Source: Tubulanus polymorphus (lineage: Eukaryota > Nemertea > Palaeonemertea > Tubulaniformes > Tubulanidae). From it: 64,000 bases of DNA. The stretch is from the NCBI RefSeq assembly GCF_964204645.1, contig NC_134028.1, positions 20,682,153 through 20,746,152 on the forward strand. The letters run 5' to 3'. The first letter of the stretch is position 1. Each line of letters begins with the position of its first letter. This document shows positions 46,701 to 57,362 of the stretch, in pieces. The translations under genes and the position numbers were made by a program. Under the pieces are notes generated by a model. The model was not told the origin of the DNA. It searched no databases and saw only the letters and a program-made list of their open reading frames with translations.

Positions 46701-49391
46701 CTACGCTGTGATACAGGTAGAATACTGCTGTCTGGACCCTGTACCCCTCAGCCATTAGAATTTATCAGTACAATATCTGATCATCCATAATCCACATGTG
46801 TTCATCGCTTCACCCTGCATAGTTTTAATCGGAAATATACCAGACCTCAGACAATTCATATTGTAAACTAATAATGAAGTTATGGTTATTTGATTTCCAT
46901 AGCGTCCTTTTCCCTGTTATACCTAGGCCTATCCTTTAAAAATTGGTATTACACAATTTATTACCACCAGCCTATAACTCTAACCATGTATCAGTCATCA
47001 CGATTGGTAGAACACTATATCCGTGTTGACGCGATGAGGAGAGAATCCCACAATGATAATAAAAAGTCCGAAAAAGAAACTTCGAGATAGTAGTTTATTT
47101 CAACGTTTCGACTATATCCTAATAGTCATCTTCAGGAATAATGAGGAATTATTCCTGAAGATGACTATTAGGATATAGTCGAAACGTTGAAATTAACTAC
47201 TATCTCGAAGCTTCTTTTTCGGACTTTTTATTATCATTGTGGGATTCTCTCCTCATGTATCAGTCATCTCTCCCTGGGGAGATGTAACATCCGAGCAGCT
47301 GCTCATGAGTCATCTATCAGGCCAGGTACCCATTTACTCCTGGGCGAAGAGAGGCAATGAGGATAATAAAGTGTTTTTACCTGGTGACAATACGCGGTAA
47401 TGTGTGATATTCGAACCATGACCTGGCTAACCAGAGTCGAACGCTCTAACCACTCCTCTACTCTGCTCCATAATCGGCACACTTGCAAAAACTGATCCTC
47501 CGAACTTCACAATACGATATTGAATGAAGGGCAGTGCCTGCATGTTGTACATGTCTGGAGGCAATGGCTCCAGGCTGTAGATATCTGAAAAGGTGCAGGA
47601 CCCAAGTTGCAGATTGATACTTAAGTACCGTTATGAATATTGAACCACTAATAAAATCTACTTTCCCCCATTATATTTCTCTATAGATACAAGCTGTTAA
47701 AGTGGTGGGCGCAGTCATATTTAGCCGGTATTAACAGAATCATCTGTGGATTCAGAAACGATGATGGAATTGTCGAGAGATTGCAGTCATACGAAGTCGA
47801 CAATCTGCCCAAGATGGCACAGGTGCGCCCCCTTTCGAAGAAACATCGCAACCCGTTACGAATCAATCAGACTTTTAGAATGCTTTCTTCTGTTTCGATG
47901 CAGGAAGTACCCGGCTCATGGCGACCTGATGTTTGTATGAAATTCTACGACGCGTTTTTATCGTTCGTCAAAGAGACAGTGATCGAAGATGATCCTAAGT
48001 AAGCGAATTAGAAACGTCACATTTCAGTCTCCAAGATCGTGATAAACACATTCATCGGAACCTCGTTACAACAAGTTTCAGTACCAGAAAATATGTTCGT
48101 TATGACCGATAGTTCATTATATCCAGTATGAAATTCATTAAATTTTCTTGGAACGAAATTCTATATTTTTTATATCCGATGAATCGGTGTATCTGAGTTC
48201 GTTATAACGAGGTTCCATTGTATATCCTTTTTCAACGGCAGTGTTCTTCACCTCTAGCTCAAATATTCAATGAAAATAATACCGATCCGAACAGTGGTAT
48301 TATTTAACAGACTTCTGAATGTAATGATATGAAATCCCGCACTAAGGATAAAAAGAAATGTTACCTTGAGCTTATATTGACGTTCTGACTATAGTATCCT
48401 AAAAGTCGTGTTTGAGAATGTACTGTATTCGCTACTTCAAGAATACAGTATTCCTGAACATGACAATTAGGATATAAGCTCGATATAAACGTCCAATAAA
48501 TATAAGCTCGAGGAAACGTCTCGGACTCATCTTATTCTTAATATGGGATTTTGTACCTTTGTTTACAACTCGTTCGGAGATAAATAAACTTCGCAATGAA
48601 TCGTGTGATGAAGAGTTGAAGGTCAAGCAATCACGAAGCCTAAAGTTAAAATATCGGCAGGTTAATAAAGTTCATTTTTAAAAATCTGAATTTGCGGTTT
48701 TCTCACTTAAAACCGTGACCGTGGAATAATAATTTCAATTTTCTCACTAAACACTGAAAACCATGCCTGCTGGGGCTAAAATAGCCCACTGCCACTGAAG
48801 TCCCGAAGTGGGTTAGAAATAAATTTAATATTTTAACTTTTCTGCTTCGTGATTGTGGGACTTATTTTGAACCGACAGTGTTTTTATCGATAGTTTGACT
48901 TTCACCTCTTTCAACTTGACCCTAGTGTAGCTAGTATCACAATGTCATCCATCGATGTTTTCACAGGGCCGTCGGAACAGGGGTGGCCGAAGCTGCCCCA
49001 CTTTTTTGCTTAACAAAAATTTTTTTTTTAAGCACGCTGTACCGCGTAGCAGCTCGTCGTTCTCTGTACTAGGTGGTTGGCTCACGACTTCTCATGCTTC
49101 TGTGGTGAACGAGACCGTGAAATGGCCCCAAAACGCATCTCCGGCGATTGAATTTTCCAAATTTTTCTAGGGGAGGGCCCCCAGACCACCCTTCCGAAAT
49201 AAGCCTCGCCACTGAAAAATTCCTTCCGATGGCTCTGGTTCATTGGGTTCGTGTATTTCTATATTTACAGAGTTGTTCATCTGTTTCGATTTGATCCCGA
49301 CGTTAGACGCGATGAAGTGTTTATCGAGGAGCAGCGTCGCGATTCACCGTACGTCTTCCTACCCGACTGGTACATCCACGAAATGACCTGA
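43710..49391 (+). CDS. DXO: Decapping and exoribonuclease DXO (Dom3Z/Rai1 family)
   Basis: DXO removes incomplete or non-canonical caps (including NAD caps) from RNA and degrades the RNA 5' to 3' in mRNA quality control. Seven coding exons, 43,710-44,152, 45,452-45,681, 46,364-46,465, 46,542-46,662, 47,687-47,822, 47,904-47,998 and 49,271-49,391, give 1,248 bases, or 415 residues, against 396 in human DXO. Phases agree at every junction. The divalent-metal active site is intact: GYKFE (exon 2), AEVDC (exon 4), ELKTS (exon 4) and KWWAQS (exon 5). Family signatures ISWRGILTRILCTPYE and FLPDWYIHEMT are also present. The first 57 residues are basic and variable. The intron at 47,823-47,903 is 81 bp and open in frame, so retention would add 27 residues. 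AATAAATAA lies past the stop at about 49,528. Confidence 0.92.
44153..45451. other. DXO intron 1
   Basis: Contains a run of 16 G at 44,947-44,962 and a dispersed-repeat end (CGACGTTTCGATCTC near 44,890). A 66-codon antisense frame at 44,258-44,458 has no recognisable domain and I do not call it a gene. Confidence 0.5.
45682..46363. other. DXO intron 2 with degenerate repeats
   Basis: Around 45,700-46,080 phrases such as CTACCCCCTCAGTCTGAAAC and CCTGGAACTACCC recur irregularly, like a decayed minisatellite. No gene. Confidence 0.5.
46985..47268. repeat. Near-perfect hairpin with 108-bp arms
   Basis: Left arm 47,034-47,142 and right arm 47,148-47,255 are reverse complements with very few mismatches, around a 5-base loop (GAGGA). 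ATGTATCAGTCATC occurs both at about 46,986 and right after the hairpin, at about 47,255, as if flanking an insertion. Lies in DXO intron 4. It could be a foldback element or a recent inverted duplication. Confidence 0.9.
47275..47473 (-). mobile_element. tRNA-derived SINE
   Basis: On the minus strand the 5' part has an A-box-like TAGAGGAGTGGTTAGAGCG and a B-box GGTTCGAATAT about 35 bases on, the internal promoter of RNA polymerase III. The tail (GTAAATGGGTACCTGG) resembles conserved SINE central domains known in marine invertebrates. A tRNA gene is excluded because the cloverleaf is incomplete. Confidence 0.7.
48058..48223. mobile_element. TIR element, GGAACCTCGTTA family
   Basis: The ends GGAACCTCGTTACAACAA and TTCGTTATAACGAGGTTCC are inverted repeats. 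Length is about 165 bp and it has no coding capacity. Related internal fragments lie at 8,555-8,700 and 39,590-39,730, and a single end at about 52,555. Confidence 0.75.
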
Positions 49392-50153
49392 CAAAACGTT
49401 AATTACGAAAAACGCGAATTCATTTCAAGTTTGTTTAATTCTCGTGCTTTTAATTTAATTCATCGTAAACATTCAAACAATAACATTAAACATTTTATAT
49501 CACGTCACAACCGCTTAAATTGTGAGAATAAATAATTTTGTTGGGTAGTTTAAGCTTCTTAACCCTTTCAGTGCATCTACACCGCATGGCGGTGTATATA
49601 TTAGTGACTTTGCTTGTACGCTGCATTGCGGTGTATTGGTAAAATTAGTAATTAGTATTATCTCTATTCATGGGCGTCACCAGGCTTTTTTGGCGAGTTC
49701 GGTTTTAGGAATAGTCTTGGGGTCTAATTTTTGAAAATTTAGACTGGTTCCCATTTACTTGCATGTACAGTCAACCCCCGATATACTGCCCTCCCATATA
49801 CTACCATCCCTGCTTACCGCCAGGTTTTCTCAATGTACATCTCAATCCATTTACATAGGAAAACACCCCCGATATACTGCCATACTCTCCATACCGCCAA
49901 AATCGTTCTACACCGATGTGGGGGTTGACTGTATCAATTTCATTTTGCTAGTTAAGCAAATGCAGAATATGTGCCGATGTTTGTCGACGTGTGAAAATTC
50001 AAAAAAGGTGGTTCGTTTGAACTACTGAACCCCTAGGGACGCCCATGCTATTGAAAGATGGCAGCCCCTGTTGAAATATTAACAACTAACGATACGCCGC
50101 ACCACAGTGAACACGCACTATAGTGGCATGCCCTTAGCACTTCGGGGTATTAG
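49392..50153. other. Convergent DXO/PALB2 spacer
   Basis: Between the two stop codons. It holds one end of a TTAACCCTTTCAGTGC element (about 49,559) and the TIR element at 49,766-49,933. No gene. Confidence 0.55.
49766..49933. mobile_element. TIR element with TA target site, copy 1
   Basis: CAGTCAACCCCCGATATAC and the inverted GTGGGGGTTGACTG end the element, with TA on both sides as for Tc1/mariner-type insertions. Two more copies are at 58,309-58,444 and 63,684-63,867. Confidence 0.8.
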
Positions 50154-53100
50154 TCAGCAACAAAGAGATTTTGTCTTTTTGAGGTTGTAAACGTGAAGGC
50201 ATAAATCATCGTTAACAGTGACGAGCGTGCTGATGGAGTCAGTTTCACCGGTTAATAATAAACAAGATGGCGGCGGCTGAGTTGAATCTAACCGAGCTAC
50301 GGTCGTCGCGTTATAAACATCCCGTAGTTCGATTGATTTATCCGACTGGAAAACGATGTAATCAGAGATGACCGAAACTTGTGACAGTAATCTGAAATGC
50401 ATGCATGAGCATAATTCTTCTAAGAATGGGAGAATGAGAGATAATAAACAGGAAACCAGTGTTTTGTTGCGCCCTGGTGGTGCCAGTATCTGTGTATTTC
50501 ATCATCAGGGTCCGATCTAAGCACTTGTCCGATTGCCCGGGACAAGTATATTTTCATCAGCGCAAGTAGGTAATCATAATCACTTGTCCGCCGGGCTAGT
50601 GCAATTTTATGTCACAAAGCTTTTTTCCCACTCGATACAACGGATGATAGTGCCACCAATCGCACTGCCTGTGAAGGGCAAGTATTTTTTGGAGGGGGCA
50701 AGCCAAATTTCAGATATGCTTGCCCCCTGGACAAGTGGCTTTCATTCCTTAGATCGGACCCTGATAATGTGAGATATTTGAATGGAATGATTTGAGAAAC
50801 CCTTACCCGTAACTAGTGTTGTTATATCGCTGTAAAATGACTGATGATTTTGTGTGCGGGTTCACAGCTAATAGAACAACACCGCGAGTTTCATCTTCGA
50901 CTATCAAATACAGTAGACCCTGCAAAATGATTAAAACAAAACGCTACAAAACGCTATCAACCTGAGAACATGAGTGAGAGCAGAGAGAGGAGAGGAAATC
51001 AGGGGGAGGAGAGGAAAGCAGGGGAGGAGAGGGAGAGAACAGAGGAGAGGTAGATGTAGGTGAGTAAGGGAGATAGGAGAGAAAGAGTGAGATGGAGAGA
51101 TATGTATACCTGTTCATGTTTAGCAAGCAGACACGATTTCAACGAGTTGATCGTTTCATTCAGATCGATCATTTTCACGATTGCTCCACTATCACAACTC
51201 CTACAATCACAAACATCTCATATATCTAACAGTTCTTCGCCCTTTGCAGCAGGATTTAGCCAGTAATCTTCAAATTAGGGTAACATGTGTGCTGGGCCAT
51301 GCACTAACTGATTTCTCAATGAAATATAGTAGAGTACGCATAAGTCAACTATGTTTAACTCAGAATACGCATAAGTCGGACCAAAAATGACTGTCCCAAG
51401 TGATCCCAAGTAAATGTCTCCTCATTCCAAGTGATCCCAAGTACATGTCTCTTCATTCCAAGTAGTCCCAAGTACATGCCCCCTCATTTCTCATAGAGAT
51501 GTCATGTAAAAAAAAGCCACTATACCTACATATATGGTTATAATGGGCTAAGCCTAGGGTTAAATCACTTCTGGAATTGTGGTGGACAGACCCTAGATGA
51601 CCAAGAGCTGGTAACCTGGTTAACGACATGGGACGGATTAAATGGTACTCAAAACTTGACTTCAGAATGCTCAGTATCAGATTAGAACACTTATGTATAT
51701 ATGTATACACGTGTGTGTATATGGGGTTTTATATACCGGTAGGCCTAAAGAGAATCAGTTTTAAGAAAAGATGGAAAGTTTTAAGTAAAGTACAAAGCGG
51801 TGGGTCCGCAGATCTAAAAAATCATTTTCTTTGGGGAACAACGAAATTCCAGCGAAGCTTAGAAAAGGCCCTAAATTTCTTCAGCGGACACCACCCTCTC
51901 CTTTAACCCTGGATCCACCCTTGGTACAGTAAACCTTGCCTTAAATGGACACGGCCAATTTAGACATTTGACTCTGCAGGACTTAGGACTTGACTTACCT
52001 CAGACTGATTTAGCCAGTCCCAGTAAAGCGAGGTTTGCTGTATCATTTTTAGCCTAATGCACATATGGAAATTCAGTAGAAACGATTGAAATCTCACCAG
52101 AATGTGATCGACCGATTACTGCAAGCTAAAACCAACGATCTGATACCGTCAACGCAAACCAACGAGTAAACGTCGTCGTCGATCGAGTCGAAATCTAGAT
52201 TCGCCAGGACCGTCGTGTAGTTGTGGCCGAGGATGAATTTCGTGAGGATCGTTTTCCATTTCAAACGACGACCGACGATGACTTCGCGATCGCAATCCGG
52301 ATAGCACAGCATCGGATTCGAGTACCTACAAATTAAATGATGAACACACAGTCCTGTTAGTTCAATGCTGCCCGCGCTTCATAAACTAAATCTCTGATAT
52401 TCTCTGAGACATTCTTAAGGGGTCATTCATTTATTACATACGAATTCGGGGAGGGGTGAAAAAATGGCCGATTTTGCGTACAGAGGGGTTGAAAAATTCA
52501 AATTCTATGCGTAAGTAATAAATGGATGATCCCTAATTGAAAATTAACTACAGTGGAACCTTGTTATATTAATCGGTTATTAAAACCTTACCAATAACCT
52601 AGAATTTTATCCCCAATAGGACAATTTTCAAACAGTGGAAAAGGAATCGAAAATGAACATCAGCTTATAGACATTTCAATGTGATCGTCCAAATGGTGAA
52701 TGTTTGAAGTGGGTGGCTCCACGCTACGAGGAATCGAGGTCAAACAAGTGAAAGGAACAATTCATTACTTACTTTGATTGAGACTTCGATAGGTCACCGT
52801 GGCACAGAATCCTAGAAGAGTTACGCCCCCCTCCCCTACCGGTGCGTGCTGCTTGTAAATTGCATGTATAAATCTTAGCTGAACTTTGCATCTTATCGAC
52901 TGAACACAAGACAAATGCAAGCAAAAATCTGTGAGAAATAATACAACAGCTTAATATTTCAACACACTGAAAATAAATAGAGATAATTTTCAATTAGTTT
53001 TAACATACATAATCGGTTTATGCAGGTAAATTGACGGCCTGGAAGCACCTCCAGTTAGACATTCTGCAGCCTGGTACCAACAACCCTCGGGCATTTATCA

Positions 53101-56100
53101 TGTTTTGTGTGAAAGTTTGCTGATAAAATCTCAATTACTGGTAAAAATGTCTAAGACGAAGTGCTGAGCAAATGTAAGATGTGAACGATCAGTTATTGAA
53201 ATCAAGCAGAGAGAACGACTTATTTACGGTGTTCGTAGTTCATTTTCAATCACGTGAAGTCTAAATAACCAAAATGGGAAGAATTGAGACTGAAGAGTCC
53301 AGACTGAGGATTTTTTGGGTCTAGGCTGATAAGGTACAGGGTCCTGGCTAAAAGGGTAAAGGGTTCAGGCTGAGGAGGTGCAGGGCCCTAGCTAAGAGGG
53401 GTATAGGGTTTAGGCTGACGAGGTGCAGGGTCCTAGCTAAGAGGGGTATAGGGTTCAGGCTGACGAGGTGCAGAGTCCTAGCTAAGAGGGGTATAGGGTT
53501 CAGGCTGGCGAGGTGCAGGGTCCTGGCTAAAAGGGGTGTAGGGTTCAGGCTGAGGTGGTGCAGGGTCCTAGCTAAGAGGGGTATATGGTTCAAGGATTCA
53601 GATGGTAGGCACCTATAGTTTCCAGATATAGAAGGGTTTCAATCATTTGTAGTTATTTTCAATAATGTGAAGTCTGGATGACCAAAATGGGAAGAATGGA
53701 GATATAGTTTGAATCTCTGGGGGAGCAGGGTCTGGGCTAAAGGATCCAGAATGAGGAGCTGTAGGGTCCTGGCTGAGAGGGATGCAGGCTTCTGGAAGGG
53801 ATGTGTAGGTCCAGGCCGAGAGGGATGTAGGGTTCAGACTACAGAGTGATGGTATAGTTTCGAGATACAGATTAGTAAACCGTACTTGTTTATGGTTGAA
53901 AGATCGTAATTTTCTCCAGTGTTTATCATTCTCTTCGTCGTCCTCGATCAATACGACTGTCTGTGAGTTTGAACACAGAATGATCACATTCACGTTGTCC
54001 CCCGCTTTAGTAATAACCCGACCTACTCGTCCTACCGTAGGTCGAAACTTCATATTCATCGCCGATAGCTAGAAAAACATATACGGTAATCACAGTAGAA
54101 TAGCCACACTCTGTTTTTGAGAATAGATAATAAAGTCTGGCTCCCAGATCCCAACTTTCAGAATAATACTAGCTAGGATTTTATGGAATTTTTCAGGGTT
54201 TAATGGTAACATATACGGCTTCAATTTCAGAAGGGGTACCCATAAGTTTAAAACCACTATATACAATACTAAAAGATTAGACTAAAAATATTTATAACCT
54301 TATTTCTCATTTCTGCTAAGCTTAAAAGTTGACGCGGCCCGTCGCCTATATACCCTGTACATAATTTTTTTTTGAAAAGATCAAGCTAACAATAAAAGAC
54401 CTGGCAGCTATAGAAATGAACTGATTACAAATTTCATTGCAGCGATCCGGCTGATTAGGAGATACTAGGTACCATTTTCTCTTAGCCTTGTAAGCGAAAT
54501 TTATCACCCAAGAAATAAGAATAAACTAGGGGTTCAGGGACACCATGCCCACTTGGGAAGTGGTTCGAAATGCTCAACAATCTAACAATTTCAATATTCA
54601 ACGCCCCCTGGTGACCATATACAGAATCCAATAACCTTGAAACTCACCACAATCATAGAACATGTCAGCAGCTACGATTTTGTAATTGATTGTGATAACA
54701 AAATATGCCTCGTTACCACTTTAATATGGAAATACTAAGTTATTCTACTATTCAACGCCCCCTGGTGACCATATTCAAAACCCAATGACATTGAAACTCA
54801 CCACAATCATAGAACATGTCACGAACTATAACTTTGTAATTGATCATGGTAACAAAATATGCCTAGGTACCAATATAATAAGGAAATACTAAGTTATTCT
54901 ACTATTCAACGCCCCCTGGTGACCATATAGAATAACTAATGGCCTTAAAACTTGCCACAATCATAGATGATGTCATGAGCTACAACTTTGCAATTGATTG
55001 TGGTTACAAAATATGCATTGATACGAATATAATATAGAAATACTAAGATATTGCATTATTCAACGCCCCCTGGTGGCCATATACAAAAACCAATGACCTT
55101 GAAACTCACCACAATCATAAAACACGTTATGAGCTACAACTTTCTAAATGATTGTGGTAACAAAATACGCTTAGGTATCAATATAATGTGGAAAAACTTT
55201 TTCCCACTTACGAATGAGTACTGCTGACACCAAGATGGCCGCCAATTGCGTCATAATTGGCTGATGAAAAATACCTGTCTCAGGTATAAAACATCCCTTT
55301 CCAAAGAATACCCATCACAAATTGCAATGAGAAATGATAAACCAGTAGGAAGCTACAGGACTCAGAATTTGGGCCAAAATTAACATTTTTGGGCACTAAA
55401 AAGGTCATAGGACGGCCATCTTGAGTCCGATCGACCCAATTTTTGTTACGCTGATGGGGCCTGGGGGAATTCACATAATAGGTAAATAAAGGTAATTGAG
55501 GTAATTGATCAAAGCGTCTTCAAAATTTCCCTCAAAAAGTTCAAAAATGTGTAAAAAGTGCTGATTTTGGCGAACAACAATGGCTGCCAGTTGGCCATCT
55601 TGAATCTGACAGGGCCAGTTTTTTGGCTGAAGATGTGTCTAGGGTAGATACATGTGTAACCCAAATATCAAGACATTACCTTGAAGCGTCTTCAAAACTT
55701 CCCAAAATAACTGGATTCCGTCTACGGACGGACGGACGATGGACGAAAAGTGAACGCAATAGCCCGCTGGGACTAAAGTCCCAAGTGGGCTAAAAAGACG
55801 CAATGGACTCGCTCTCTTTCTAGAGACCATTGTCAGGTGTATCTCAAATTTCACTTAATCTTTTAAATTGTGTAGCCTATACGGCGGTTTAAACTAGTCA
55901 ATCACATTCTACAACTGTATTAAGCAAAGTTTGGATTATTTTCCAAGACAGCAAGCGAATTACAGGGCAAGCACTACTGAAATTCTTCACTTTTTTTTAC
56001 CTGAACACATTTTTTGAAAGTAATAATTTTGTGGTCGTCCATTGAAGTGGAACGATCATTAGAATCGATGGCGCTGAAATTCACCGCTTTTTGTTGAACG

Positions 56101-56837
56101 CTTTTACTCGCTTCATAACTCTCAGACATTTCATTTCGTTTGCGAATTGTTGAAATGTTAGTTGTAAGCTGATCACTAGGCCTAATTCCTTTTTTGTTCA
56201 CTCCGTTTTCTGATTCTGTGGAATCGGAATCAGACACCGCGATTCGATCTTTTGCCCTTACACATTCTTCGTTTCTTTGCTGCTCAGATTTAGTGTCTGT
56301 TTCCAGCTGGTCCGGGCCGCTCTGTATCGAGTTGAGTTTCTCAATTTGAAAAGCACCAAATTCATCAGTAGGTAATTCAAAACTGGTACATAGCACGTTG
56401 TGGAACGCGGTAGGGAATTTCGGAAAATGAACTTTCGCAGTCGTGGAGTTTGCCTCGAGCAGGTGTAAACAGCTCGAGGGGGATTTGAACTCTGAAAAGC
56501 CCAGACCGTTTGAGGGTGGTTGGAATGACGGGGATTTAAGCAGGCGTGGCTGTTGTTGATGATTACGAGGATGGCTCGTGTTGGGTGGTTCAACCTCCTG
56601 AGGTTCATTTTGACTCGATCCAAATAACAGTTCATGAAAGACATCTTCTCCACCATCCCCACGACTACAGGGTAGTGCGGAGAAAGGCACTGGTATCGCC
56701 GTCGGTGTCACTGTCGTCGGCGAGTTGTGAGGTAAACCGGAGGAGGCTGTGACAGTCCGAGATGGGTTAAATTTTCGTTTTCTTCGGGTAACTCGGACAT
56801 TTTTCTTGTCCTTAATATTTTCTGGGGTTTCATCCAT
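50154..56837 (-). CDS. PALB2: PALB2-like DNA-repair scaffold
   Basis: PALB2 links BRCA1 to BRCA2/RAD51 in nuclear homologous recombination. Exons read right to left: 56,837-56,001, 54,068-53,886, 52,966-52,773, 52,325-52,098, 51,200-51,110, 50,919-50,807 and 50,391-50,154. Phases match throughout and give about 627 residues; human PALB2 is 1,186. Exon 1 has a basic start (MDETPENIKD, RRKRKF) and a motif FELPTDEFGAFQIEKLNS close to one I recall in human PALB2. The later exons match the C-terminal WD40 propeller: CVEILSC, GLLYLIVEDE, LLAVNPHTKS and a final HVYNLKK where the human protein ends VYHYS. The N-terminal BRCA1-binding coiled coil is not evident. Identity rests on remembered similarity, so moderate confidence; another WD40 protein is the alternative. 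Confidence 0.68.
50504..50765. mobile_element. TIR element in PALB2 intron
   Basis: Perfect 17-bp terminal inverted repeats ATCAGGGTCCGATCTAA / TTAGATCGGACCCTGAT. About 262 bp, non-coding. Confidence 0.8.
51385..51490. repeat. Short tandem repeat, CCAAGTGATCCCAAGTACATG
   Basis: About three units of roughly 31 bp in a PALB2 intron, containing CCCAAGTACATGTCTC. Confidence 0.75.
53333..53600. repeat. 45-bp minisatellite in PALB2 intron
   Basis: About six units with GGTTCAGGCTGAGGAGGTGC and CTAGCTAAGAGGGGTATA. The period is a multiple of 3, so the minus strand shows a repeating open frame; it lies between spliced exons and is not supported as coding. Confidence 0.85.
54520..55790. repeat. Dispersed repeat with four 154-bp units, copy 3
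   Basis: CAACGCCCCCTGGTGACCAT starts units at about 54,599, 54,753, 54,907 and 55,061, exactly 154 bp apart. The following sequence (GTGCTGATTTTGGCGAACAA, GGGCTGAAGATGTG-like) matches the copies at 10.5 and 41.8 kb. The right end is GACTAAAGTCCCAAGTGGGC. This is the longest copy in the window. Confidence 0.85.
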
Positions 56838-57362
56838 CGGCGTCAAGGTGAAACAAGCCCCTAATTGAACCAATTACGAGTTTCTGTCAAATTTCATTTT
56901 TCGAAAAGTTGATTCGCTCGACGACCTTGAGAAAACACTCGGAACGGAATTAAATGCAATTTCTTTATTGATTAATCAAAAATTGATCTTGCATAGATAA
57001 AACAGCAGTGGCGTTATGGTTCATCATTTAACTGTCCAATTTGAACTTTTTGCAGTTTCTGTGAAGTCTAGTCGCATTCTGACCCTCTGAAAAATGTAGT
57101 TCGTCGACCGGAAGGTGCTGCCTCTTGTGGTCGAACATAGCACTAATACGGAAGTAAATGGCGACGTATAGTGAGTGAATCGCAATAATTTTCTCCGTTC
57201 GTTAATAGTTTTAAGTCGATCGAAAGCGGCGATGAATAATGTGAATAATGTATAACTCGAGGGGAAGCAGCGGATCAGAGAATTATACCACAATTCATCG
57301 TTCCAAAACTACGTCGGCAGTGAACCACGAAACCCGAGCGAAAGCCGGAGACGAGTCGAGTG
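56838..57362. promoter_or_regulatory. Divergent PALB2/RAB40 promoter region
   Basis: About 525 bp separate the two divergent start codons. CpG-containing motifs such as CGATCG and GACGAGTCGAG are frequent, and there is no clear TATA box. It probably acts as a shared housekeeping-type promoter. Confidence 0.45.
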
